The position numbers and the translations under genes are program-made. Shown here piece after piece: positions 18,899 to 26,312 of a stretch of DNA of 64,000 bases (positions within the stretch are counted from its first letter, which is position 1; each line of letters begins with the position of its first letter). The notes beneath the pieces are model-generated. The model made no database searches. It was not told the DNA's origin and was given only the letters and a program-made list of their open reading frames with translations. The stretch lies in assembly GCA_030833725.1 (NCBI GenBank), contig JAURGP010000004.1:1-64000 (forward strand), written 5' to 3'. Source of the stretch: Candidatus Kapaibacterium sp. (lineage in GTDB: Bacteria > Bacteroidota > Ignavibacteria > Kapaibacteriales > Kapaibacteriaceae).

Positions 18899-19555
18899 TC
18901 AGAAGCCCTTCTTGAGCTTTGCCGAGAGTCGGGATCGTAGCGCCGTGCGCGCCTCGTCGGTGAGAAGCCCCATACCAATCAAGCTCTGACGGAAGGTATA
19001 GGCCTTGTCTAGCGGGAAGCGCTGCTGTTCGAGCACCCACGACAGAAAGATACCATCGCTGATGCCCGACTCTAACAAGGCAAAGGATGCAGCGTCAACC
19101 GATGTGAACCAGCCAGCTGTGACGAGCTGCTGTGCCAGATCGGCTCCCAGATCCTGGAGGAATTGGCGAGTTGCGTGCACGCGCTCAAGAAAGGCCGGAT
19201 TGGTACTCCGCAGTGCATGAGCCCAAAACTCAAGAAGCAGCGGTGCTTGTTGCGCACGGGACTGGTAGAAGTCCACCGCACTCTGTCGCACAGCATCAAC
19301 CTTGGCTACGGGATCCGTGGCGGCCTCGACTCGCTCGCGCACCGTGTTTTCGTACTCGTTCATCCAGGAGTCGTACACGGCCAGGAACAGTTCTTCTTTT
19401 GTACGGAAGTACTCGTACACCGTTCCCTTACCGATGCCCGCTGCGGTGGCGATCTCCTGAATCGTGGTAGCATGAAATCCCGTGCCGGAGAACACGTCGG
19501 CAGCACACCGCAGGATGTCTGCGCGCTTCGCCTCTCGCTTATCCTGGACCGTCAT
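18899..19555 (-). CDS. TetR/AcrR family transcriptional regulator
   Basis: 218 residues from ATG at 19555. The N-terminal helix-turn-helix is clear: KRADILRCAADVFSGTGFHATTIQEIATAAGIGKGTVYEYFRTKEELFLAVYDSW. The rest is the usual helical ligand-binding and dimerisation domain with no recognisable specificity. Its start overlaps the stop of the redoxin-fold gene by four bases (ATGA), so it is the last gene of the 22251-18899 operon and may control it. A longer frame from 19618 is rejected because MTVQDKREAKRADIL is a typical TetR start. Confidence 0.9.
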   Translation of the reverse strand: MTVQDKREAKRADILRCAADVFSGTGFHATTIQEIATAAGIGKGTVYEYFRTKEELFLAVYDSWMNEYENTVRERVEAATDPVAKVDAVRQSAVDFYQSRAQQAPLLLEFWAHALRSTNPAFLERVHATRQFLQDLGADLAQQLVTAGWFTSVDAASFALLESGISDGIFLSWVLEQQRFPLDKAYTFRQSLIGMGLLTDEARTALRSRLSAKLKKGF

Positions 19556-20103
19556 TGCAGGTGGCGCTCCATCGCTTCGGTGAACGATGCAAGGTGCGAA
19601 TCCGACCCTTTCCCCCAAGTGTGCAACTGCACGATACCGCTAGCATCGATAAACAACACGTTCGGCAATCCGCTGCGAATCCGGTAGTAGCGCACCACTG
19701 TGCCCTTCCAATCCATCAGGATTGGTAGTGTGTACGCATCAGCAAACCGGCCCCGAATAGTATTCTGGATGGTGCCTTGCATGAAGGAGGGGGCTTCCTG
19801 CGTGAGGGACAAATCTGCCATAGCCACGAATGCAACCTTGTCTGCATACTTCGCCGCGAGTGGTTTCGTCCACGCGTCGATGTAGGAGCTTCCTTTCCAG
19901 TCGCTCATCACCAGGACGGTCGGCTTGCCACGCCATTGGTCGGTCCACTTCCAGGTTTTTTCAAACTGATCTTGGAGTGTGAAGTTGGCGGCCTTGAGTC
20001 CAATCGCCTTTGGCTCGTCGCTCTTGGCCGCACCCACGGGCAGTAGCACTGTACCAAGCATCACAGCCACGAATAGTATGTTGGCCACGGGACTACGCAC
20101 CAC
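19552..20103 (-). CDS. Exported thioredoxin/redoxin-fold protein without cysteines
   Basis: 183 residues. A signal-like segment (ANILFVAVMLGTVLLPVGAA) is followed by a thioredoxin-like fold resembling AhpC/TSA or YtfJ proteins: NFTLQDQFEKTWKWTDQWRGKPTVLVMSDWK (given in parts), a central ADAYTLPILMDWKGTVVRYY and the cis-Pro-like LPNVLFIDASGIV. The place of the CxxC or peroxidatic cysteine reads SDWKGSSYIDAW, and the whole protein contains no cysteine, so classical disulfide chemistry is excluded. GTG at 20103 is the likely start and overlaps the aldolase gene by 11 bases. Function unknown; perhaps a structural or sensing role. Confidence 0.7.
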   Translation of the reverse strand: MVRSPVANILFVAVMLGTVLLPVGAAKSDEPKAIGLKAANFTLQDQFEKTWKWTDQWRGKPTVLVMSDWKGSSYIDAWTKPLAAKYADKVAFVAMADLSLTQEAPSFMQGTIQNTIRGRFADAYTLPILMDWKGTVVRYYRIRSGLPNVLFIDASGIVQLHTWGKGSDSHLASFTEAMERHLQ

Positions 20104-20758
20104 CCTTGGCCTTCATCATTTTCGCATGGTCTGCCAAGAAGCTTTCAACGCCAGCGTCCGTCAGTGGGTGTTGCATCGACTGCATCAGCACCTTGTAGGG
20201 CACCGTAGCGATGTGCGCGCCAGCCTTGGCCACTCCCAACAGGTGGATGGGATGGCGAATCGACGCGGCAATGATCAGCGCTTCTACATCGTGCATGTCC
20301 CATACCTCAACGGTATCCTCAACAGCACGCAAGCCATCTGACGCCATGTCGTCAAGACGTCCCAGAAACAGGCTCACATACGTGGCACCTGCATTTGCTG
20401 CAATCAAGGCCTGCAGCGGAGTGAACAGCAAGGTAACGTTGGTAGGAATGTCCTGATCGGACAATGCCCGCACGGCTTTCAATCCCTCGGGAATGAACGG
20501 GATCTTGATGGTCGCTTCCGGGAACCACTTGAGAATCTCGTCGGCCTCGCGCAGCATACCATCGGCATCCGTGCTGATCACCTCTACGCTGGTATGGCCA
20601 CCTACGGAGGCATGAATGTCTAGGATCAGCGTCTTGATGTCGAGCGAGGGATCTTCTTTTGCCAGAAGAGATGGATTGGTGGTGACGCCGCTGATAAAGC
20701 CCAGCGACGCAGCATGTTTGATGTCGGCAAGATTTGCGCTATCGACGTACAGTTCCAT
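20093..20758 (-). CDS. fsa: Fructose-6-phosphate aldolase / TalC-type transaldolase
   Basis: 221 residues from ATG at 20758 (MELYVDSANLADIKHA), the normal start of this family. The conserved GFISGVTTNPSLLAKE, the Schiff-base lysine region TIKIPFIPEGLKAVRAL and NVTLLFTPLQALIAANAGATYVSLFLGR are present. The short class performs either transaldolase transfer of dihydroxyacetone units in the pentose phosphate pathway or fructose-6-phosphate cleavage; the residues visible do not settle which. An upstream in-frame extension of 35 codons is a threonine-rich leader made from a GACAC repeat and is not counted as protein. Confidence 0.9.
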   Translation of the reverse strand: MELYVDSANLADIKHAASLGFISGVTTNPSLLAKEDPSLDIKTLILDIHASVGGHTSVEVISTDADGMLREADEILKWFPEATIKIPFIPEGLKAVRALSDQDIPTNVTLLFTPLQALIAANAGATYVSLFLGRLDDMASDGLRAVEDTVEVWDMHDVEALIIAASIRHPIHLLGVAKAGAHIATVPYKVLMQSMQHPLTDAGVESFLADHAKMMKAKGGA

Positions 20759-20825
20759 GGTAGCTGTCTTTCGTGTCGTGGTAGGTGTCTTGTGTGTGTC
20801 TTGGGTGTCGTCGGTGTCTACAGTG
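20759..20825 (-). repeat. GACAC-rich leader of the aldolase gene
   Basis: On the minus strand the gap before the aldolase start contains six GACAC units at irregular 6-13 base spacing (for example GACACCGACGACACCC). It is almost free of G-C pairing potential and of U-runs, so no terminator is seen. It may be an unstructured ribosome loading region or a set of repeated binding sites. Confidence 0.45.
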
Positions 20826-21677
20826 TTACTCGATGTCCTCGTCGTCTTCATCCGCATCTGCAAAGCCCTCGCCCCAGCCCCCTAACAGATTCTCCGGAAT
20901 CTCTTCGGTGTGAGGGCGGCCGAGAATCTTGAGGGCCGGCATGGCTGTCAGGCGCTGATGGAAGTAGAGGAAGGTGAGCATGCTCTCGAGGGCTTCTTCT
21001 ACTTCGCTGTTCCAGGTCCACGTGATACGTCCATCACGCTCGATCACATCCTCTTCGCCGTCCAGCATCAAGGTATAGTCCTCGTGCACCTCGATTGTAC
21101 CGGGGATTGTGGTGGAGAGTACCGACACGGCCTGGCTAATGCTGGCGTCGTCGGCGTCGGCATGGCAGGCCCAGATGGCGGTGACCACCGGCATTTCCGC
21201 TGCATCGAACCACTCTTCACTCAAGTCCAGGTGAAAGGCCTCGGCAGTGTCGGAGATCACGTCGATCACGCAGTCAACACTCTTGTCAGAACTGCTCAGA
21301 TCAATCAGGTATGATGGCTCGGCGCCGTACTTCTCCTGCATCAGCAGTCCACCCAGAACAGGCAGGAAGTCCTCTGGACTGTGGGACCCCATCGTGGTGA
21401 TCTCTTCGGCACCGTCACGAATGGCCATTCCCACAACATGGGTAAAGTCGTGCATCACCACGCAGGAGACTGGCACAATCCGCAGGTCGGAAGTCCCGAG
21501 AGCCCTTCCGTAGGCTAGGGGAGTGATCAACGCAAGGTCAACCAGTTTCCGTTGAAGCATACTGGCCACGTCTGCTTCCGGAACCACGTGCACCGTCCAG
21601 CCTGAACTGTTACAGGCGTCAGCCACAGGTGCGGTGAGCGCTTCAAGGTAGGGATGTGATGGCAGAGCTATTCGCAT
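20826..21677 (-). CDS. MqnA-like (menaquinone futalosine pathway family) solute-binding-fold protein
   Basis: 283 residues from ATG at 21677. Features of the MqnA/MqnD family are PEADVASMLQRKLVDLALITPLAYG in the first lobe and DCVIDVISDTAEAFHLDLSEEWFDAAEMPVVTAIWA (quoted in part) where MqnA has the IGDxA … DLGxEW … PFVFAxW sequence. MqnA is chorismate dehydratase, the first step of the futalosine menaquinone route. The substrate-contact residues cannot be verified here, no other mqn gene is present, and the acidic tail (ADADEDDEDIE) is unusual, so a relative with another ligand is possible. No signal peptide: cytoplasmic. Confidence 0.55.
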   Translation of the reverse strand: MRIALPSHPYLEALTAPVADACNSSGWTVHVVPEADVASMLQRKLVDLALITPLAYGRALGTSDLRIVPVSCVVMHDFTHVVGMAIRDGAEEITTMGSHSPEDFLPVLGGLLMQEKYGAEPSYLIDLSSSDKSVDCVIDVISDTAEAFHLDLSEEWFDAAEMPVVTAIWACHADADDASISQAVSVLSTTIPGTIEVHEDYTLMLDGEEDVIERDGRITWTWNSEVEEALESMLTFLYFHQRLTAMPALKILGRPHTEEIPENLLGGWGEGFADADEDDEDIE

Positions 21678-21687
21678 ACCACGCAAG

Positions 21688-22251
21688 TTACGGCAGTTGA
21701 CGAACCAGTTCGTAAAGGGCGATGCCGGCAGCCACGGCAACGTTCAGGGAGTGCTTCACACCGAACATCGGAATCATCACAGCGCCATCGCAGATAGCCA
21801 ACGTTTCAGGACGCACGCCGGTGAGTTCATTCCCGACAACAAGGCAAACTGGATAGTCGGTTGTGGACATGGCATCGATCTGCTTGGCCGTCGTGGTGAG
21901 CTCCAGGGCCAGCACGGTGTATCCATCACGCCGCTGTGCCTCAATGGCCTCGGCCGTGGTGCTAAACGAGGTCCATGGAACGGTTTCTGTGGCTCCGAGG
22001 GCCGTCTTGGTGATCTCCTTGCGCGGTGGCGTAGGCGTGAATCCCGTCAGAACGAGGGTGTCCACGAGGAAGCTGTCTGCCGTTCTGAACAGGCTGCCCA
22101 CATTATAGAGACTGCGCACGTCTTCGGCAATCAGTCGTATTGGATGCCGTGGCGCTGTGGCAACATTGGTAACGGTAAGGCGCTGTTGGACCAGCTCGCT
22201 ATGGGTTAGCTTTCTCACACTGCGAATATCGTACTTTGCCTGCCTATGCAT
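21688..22251 (-). CDS. SpoU/TrmH family RNA 2'-O-ribose methyltransferase
   Basis: 187 residues with the three SPOUT motifs: NVGSLFRTADSF near the start, CLVVGNELTGV, and IPMFGVKHSLNVAVAAGIALYE, which form the deep trefoil knot that binds S-adenosylmethionine. Target (tRNA or 23S rRNA) cannot be told. It is the first gene of the minus-strand operon ending at 18899. Its ATG abuts the ATG of the divergent phosphatase gene in the hexamer ATGCAT, so its promoter must lie inside that gene. Confidence 0.9.
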   Translation of the reverse strand: MHRQAKYDIRSVRKLTHSELVQQRLTVTNVATAPRHPIRLIAEDVRSLYNVGSLFRTADSFLVDTLVLTGFTPTPPRKEITKTALGATETVPWTSFSTTAEAIEAQRRDGYTVLALELTTTAKQIDAMSTTDYPVCLVVGNELTGVRPETLAICDGAVMIPMFGVKHSLNVAVAAGIALYELVRQLP

Positions 22252-23208
22252 CGTCGCCGTTTTCTTGCTACGTCCGTGCTGGCAACACTTGGTAGTACGG
22301 TTCTACATCCACTACACCTGCTCGCAGCCTCGTGCGAGGTGCAGGGCATGCCACGCGTGCCTCGACCACTGGACGCCGAGCCAATGCGCGCAAACAAGCT
22401 CTACCTGCTTGGTGATTGGGGTGCACGATCCAAATTGCAGCGTCGGGTGGCCGCAGCGATGGGTGGGATGGCCCAGGAATCGGGAAGCCCCCTGGCGATC
22501 ATCAGTACCGGCGACAACATCTACCCGGACGGCGTCGAGTCGGCACGTGACACACTCTGGGCTTCCACTTTCGAGAACGTGTACACGCATCCGGCTATTC
22601 AGGTGCCATGGATTGCCGTGTTAGGCAATCACGACTATCGCCGCAACCCTCAGGCCCAGATCGACTACGGCAAGAAAAACCAACGTTGGATCATGCCGAA
22701 TCGATACTTCCGACACGTTGTTGTAGGGGAGTCCGGAGTGGAAGTGGAAGTGATTGGTATCGACACGCAGCAGCTGCTGCAGCGCAGCGATGGGTGGAAA
22801 CAGCAGATGGAATGGTTGTCGCAGTCGCTGCAGAAAAAGACGACGACGTGGCGCGCGGTGGTAGGCCATCACCCACTGCGGTCGTATGGACATTACGGGG
22901 ATACGCCCTGGCTGGTGCAGCACGTTCTGCCACTGCTGCGCAACGGAGGTGTGGATTTCTATGCCAGCGGGCACGATCACGACCAACAGATTGTTGTAGT
23001 CCCAGGTGATGGAGCGGTGAGTCTTGTAACCGGAGCTGGCGGAGGTTGTCGTAGTACACGGTGGGGCGAGCACACCGTAGCAGCCGCTACGAACGGCGGT
23101 TTTTCGGTGGCTGACTTCAACTCGGATCAGCTACGACTGTCCCTTGTCTCGGCTGATGGCCGTATTATGGGCTCCCACACGATTCCTGCACGTATTAGTG
23201 AGCGGTAG
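22246..23208 (+). CDS. Tat-exported metallophosphoesterase (purple acid phosphatase-like)
   Basis: 320 residues. The N-terminus HRRRFLATSVLATLGS is a twin-arginine signal. Metal-binding motifs are complete: GDWG, GDNIY, GNHDY, GHHPLRS and SGHDHD, as in purple acid phosphatases of the small TRAP type and other calcineurin-like esterases. The folded enzyme would be exported with its metals already bound. Start is directly back-to-back with that of the SpoU gene, with no intergenic DNA; a TACTTTG-like sequence occurs at about 22234-22240. The following IgGFc-binding protein gene starts seven bases after the stop and is probably co-transcribed. Confidence 0.87.
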   Translation: MHRRRFLATSVLATLGSTVLHPLHLLAASCEVQGMPRVPRPLDAEPMRANKLYLLGDWGARSKLQRRVAAAMGGMAQESGSPLAIISTGDNIYPDGVESARDTLWASTFENVYTHPAIQVPWIAVLGNHDYRRNPQAQIDYGKKNQRWIMPNRYFRHVVVGESGVEVEVIGIDTQQLLQRSDGWKQQMEWLSQSLQKKTTTWRAVVGHHPLRSYGHYGDTPWLVQHVLPLLRNGGVDFYASGHDHDQQIVVVPGDGAVSLVTGAGGGCRSTRWGEHTVAAATNGGFSVADFNSDQLRLSLVSADGRIMGSHTIPARISER

Positions 23209-23215
23209 AGGTGCC

Positions 23216-26200
23216 ATGCAACGCTGGATCTTCAACATTGTCCTCGTCGGACTCGTAGCTCTGCTCCAGGTGCCGGTGCAAGCCCAGGACGTGCCGGATA
23301 GCAGGGGTACGGACTTCTGGTTTACGTTCCTGCCCAGCTACCACAACAACATCAACCAGATGCAGAGTGATCGTGCCCTGCAGCAGGAGCATCAGCTCTA
23401 CATCTACATCGGGGCGGACGTACCGACGACGGGTACGATTACCCTGCGTGATGAATTTGGCAACGCACGAACCGAAACCTTTACGATCACCGATCCATCG
23501 GTGCTCTATGAGTTCCGCACGCTGTTCCTCCCCTACGAGCTTCGTGGGTTCAACTATCATGGCCTGATCGACTATCTAGACATGCAAAATGAGAAGCCGG
23601 CCAATCAGTCCGTCCATGTTGTGGCGGATCAGGAGGTGTCGGTGTATGCACTGAATCAGGCCCAGCTCAACAGCGAAGCCTTCATGGTACTGCCGACGGA
23701 TGCCTTGGGTGACGACTACGTTGTGATGGCCTACAAGTCCGATACACGCATGTCGGGCAGCATGCCGAACGGCGTCTCCACACCTTCGCAGTTTGCCGTG
23801 GTGGCCACCGAGGATAATACAGTGGTCAACATCACCCCTTCGGCGGTGACCATGCTCAGCAATCGTGGTGAGCGTCAGTCTGTGCTCCTGAATCGGGGTC
23901 AGAGCTACCTCGTGCAGATCGATCCCCGTGTTGATCCAGACGGTGACCTGTCCGGAACGCTGGTGTCGGCCTCAAAACCCGTTGCAGTATTCGGCGGTCA
24001 TCAGCGATCGACGATCCCTGTGGAGTTCCGCGACGAGCTGGATTCGCGCGACTGCTTGGTAGAACAAATGAATCCCATCCGCACGTGGGGCAAGTCCGCC
24101 TACGTGATCCCACTGGCCGTGTCGCCGGATGAAGAGCCGGTAGGCACGGATCTGTTTCGCGTAGTCACAGCCTTTGATTCCACCGTGGTGTTCGTGGACG
24201 GCGTTGAAGTTGGAGTGATCAACACTGGAGAGGTATACGAAGCGCCGCTGACAAAGGCCGCGCACGTCACATCGTCCCGACCGGTGATGGTAGCCATGTT
24301 CAAGAAGACGTCGGGCCGAACCGTCAACAATCAGGTGCCTCGTATTGGCGATCCCTTCATGATGCTGGTGCCTCCGGCCGAGCAGTTTATGAAGCAGTAC
24401 CGCTTCATCAACATCCAGGCCAACGAGTACGATTTCATTGGAGGCCGCCCAGTTCCGCGCGACGAGATCTACCTTGAACAGTGGCTGAATGTGCTGATTC
24501 CAACCGTAGGCATTCCGTCGCTCCGACTGGATGGAGCACCGGTAGCGGCGCAGTTCCGGCCTATTGCCGGCTCGCCCTACTCGTGGGCTCAGATCAGAAT
24601 GACCGACGGTGTCCACGACATCGAGGCCGACACACTCTTTGGCATTTATGTGTATGGTTACGGCCGAGCCGTCTCCTACGGATACATCGGGGGAATGGCC
24701 TTCCGTCCGTTGGATGTGTTTCCCCCATCAATCGAGGGAAGAACGGCATGTGGCGTGTTTACGGGAGCCGTTACCGACTCCCTGCGTGGCGACACGCGTG
24801 TGGCCAGTGTGAGTGTGGTTCCTGGAACTGTGCGGAACGCCACGTTTACGTTGGGATTCTTTGAGCCACCGCAGGCGGTAGTGGAGTTCGAGGCAGCATT
24901 GGTGGACCCGTACCAAGACGGCTCGCTGCTGCTCCTGGCTCGCGACAACGTGCAACAGCTGATCAATGCTCCGATCGCGATTCCCGGTTTTACCATTGGT
25001 GCCATTGGACGTGGTCCCGATCCCTCCCCCGAGGTGCGCAGCCGCGTGATTCCCATTGGGCAGAACCGTTGTGACACGATTGTGCTGGAAAACTACGGAT
25101 TGTACACCCGCACGATTACGTCTCTGCGAACAACCGGGAAGGGGTTGGTAACGCAGCCGGCCCTGCCCCTAAGTGTTGATCCTGGAGATCGTGTAGAAGT
25201 GATTGTCTGTCGAACGCTCGACGTGGGCGGTATCGATCTTGATACGCTGTTTGTGGGGGATAGCTGTCGTGAGCGCGCCGTACTTGCTGTCGAGATCGAC
25301 GTCAAGGACGACCGCGACAGTCCGGAGATCTCGGCGGATATTGATCCATGCTCAACAACCGTCAACGTGACCATTGCCGATGAGCGACCATACGACTTCG
25401 GCCTAAAGTCAATCCGTGTGATGGACGAGATTCAGCGCAACTGTGCCGTGGTGTTGAATACCGAATCCGTGACACGTACCACCTACACGGTGACCATTAC
25501 CGACCCATTCGACGACGCCATCTTTGGATTCGAGGCGATCGACTCCGCTGATAACGCCCGCCAGTACATCGACACGATCTCCGGCTTTACGTTGGCTATC
25601 GCCGGGTCAACCGGGCCGGTAAGCACGCATCGGCTGCCCTCGACCACCTTGGGAACATATGTGTGCGATACGGTGATGCTGAGTAACTACGGCTTGCTTC
25701 CCCAAGTGATTACGGATGTGTTTGTTCGAAACAACATCCTCTTCTCACTACCACAGCATCAGTTTGCCATTACGATTCAGCCTGGTGAATCCGCTCCGCT
25801 GATCATCTGCTATGAGCCACGAGTGGCCGATACCATTCCAGATCTCGACACGCTGGTCTTCGTTGATGGCTGCACGTCCAAATCGCTCGAAGTGGCCGGC
25901 ACCGGTATGCCAGTAGAGCTACAGGGGCTGTCGCGCTGCGACCTCCCAGTGGACATCCGCGTAGATCAGCTGGCCCGACCGATGACGGTATTCCCTCAAC
26001 CAGCGCGCGACCAGCTGACCATGGTGTTTAGTGAGTCCGTCCAAGCGGCTTCCGTCAAGATGCTGTCGATTGTGGGTGATGTTGTTCTGGCCAATACGTG
26101 GGCAGGCACTCCTACGCACAGCATGACCATGGCTCTCCACGGCCTTGCAGCGGGAACCTATGTTCTGGTAGTTGACACGCCGCAAGGTGTGCATTATCAA

Positions 26201-26218
26201 ACGGTGATTGTCCAATAG
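23216..26218 (+). CDS. IgGFc-binding domain protein with T9SS type A sorting domain
   Basis: 1000 residues from ATG at 23216, after an AGAGGT ribosome site. A signal peptide (NIVLVGLVALLQVPVQAQ) precedes an IgGFc-binding N-terminal domain: GTDFWFTFLPSYHNN, VVADQEVSVYALN, VVATEDNTVVNITP, VAVFGGHQRSTIP, CLVEQMNPIRTWGKSAYV. The middle holds Ig-like or choice-of-anchor repeats with LENYGLYTRTITSL and LSNYGLLPQVITDV as paired strands. The T9SS sorting domain occupies the last ~80 residues (MTVFPQPARDQLTM … AAGTYVLVVDTPQG). It is a paralogue of the protein at 4822 with a different anchor. An adhesin or matrix role is inferred; antibody binding is not. Confidence 0.82.
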   Translation: MQRWIFNIVLVGLVALLQVPVQAQDVPDSRGTDFWFTFLPSYHNNINQMQSDRALQQEHQLYIYIGADVPTTGTITLRDEFGNARTETFTITDPSVLYEFRTLFLPYELRGFNYHGLIDYLDMQNEKPANQSVHVVADQEVSVYALNQAQLNSEAFMVLPTDALGDDYVVMAYKSDTRMSGSMPNGVSTPSQFAVVATEDNTVVNITPSAVTMLSNRGERQSVLLNRGQSYLVQIDPRVDPDGDLSGTLVSASKPVAVFGGHQRSTIPVEFRDELDSRDCLVEQMNPIRTWGKSAYVIPLAVSPDEEPVGTDLFRVVTAFDSTVVFVDGVEVGVINTGEVYEAPLTKAAHVTSSRPVMVAMFKKTSGRTVNNQVPRIGDPFMMLVPPAEQFMKQYRFINIQANEYDFIGGRPVPRDEIYLEQWLNVLIPTVGIPSLRLDGAPVAAQFRPIAGSPYSWAQIRMTDGVHDIEADTLFGIYVYGYGRAVSYGYIGGMAFRPLDVFPPSIEGRTACGVFTGAVTDSLRGDTRVASVSVVPGTVRNATFTLGFFEPPQAVVEFEAALVDPYQDGSLLLLARDNVQQLINAPIAIPGFTIGAIGRGPDPSPEVRSRVIPIGQNRCDTIVLENYGLYTRTITSLRTTGKGLVTQPALPLSVDPGDRVEVIVCRTLDVGGIDLDTLFVGDSCRERAVLAVEIDVKDDRDSPEISADIDPCSTTVNVTIADERPYDFGLKSIRVMDEIQRNCAVVLNTESVTRTTYTVTITDPFDDAIFGFEAIDSADNARQYIDTISGFTLAIAGSTGPVSTHRLPSTTLGTYVCDTVMLSNYGLLPQVITDVFVRNNILFSLPQHQFAITIQPGESAPLIICYEPRVADTIPDLDTLVFVDGCTSKSLEVAGTGMPVELQGLSRCDLPVDIRVDQLARPMTVFPQPARDQLTMVFSESVQAASVKMLSIVGDVVLANTWAGTPTHSMTMALHGLAAGTYVLVVDTPQGVHYQTVIVQ

Positions 26219-26266
26219 TGGACGACCTACACTGGCAAAGCCCCCTAACCGTCACCTGCAAAGTTG

Positions 26267-26274
26267 TAGATTTG
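26267..26274 (+). promoter_or_regulatory. -7 promoter box (TAGATTTG) of the protease gene
   Basis: Exact match to TAnnTTTG on the plus strand, 38 bases before the ATG at 26313, inside the 94-base gap after the IgGFc-binding gene. A TAGGGGGCT element (reverse orientation, 26239-26247) lies just upstream. Confidence 0.5.
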
Positions 26275-26312
26275 AAGACCTGTCGCGTTGTCCAGCCTGT
26301 AGGCACACCTGT

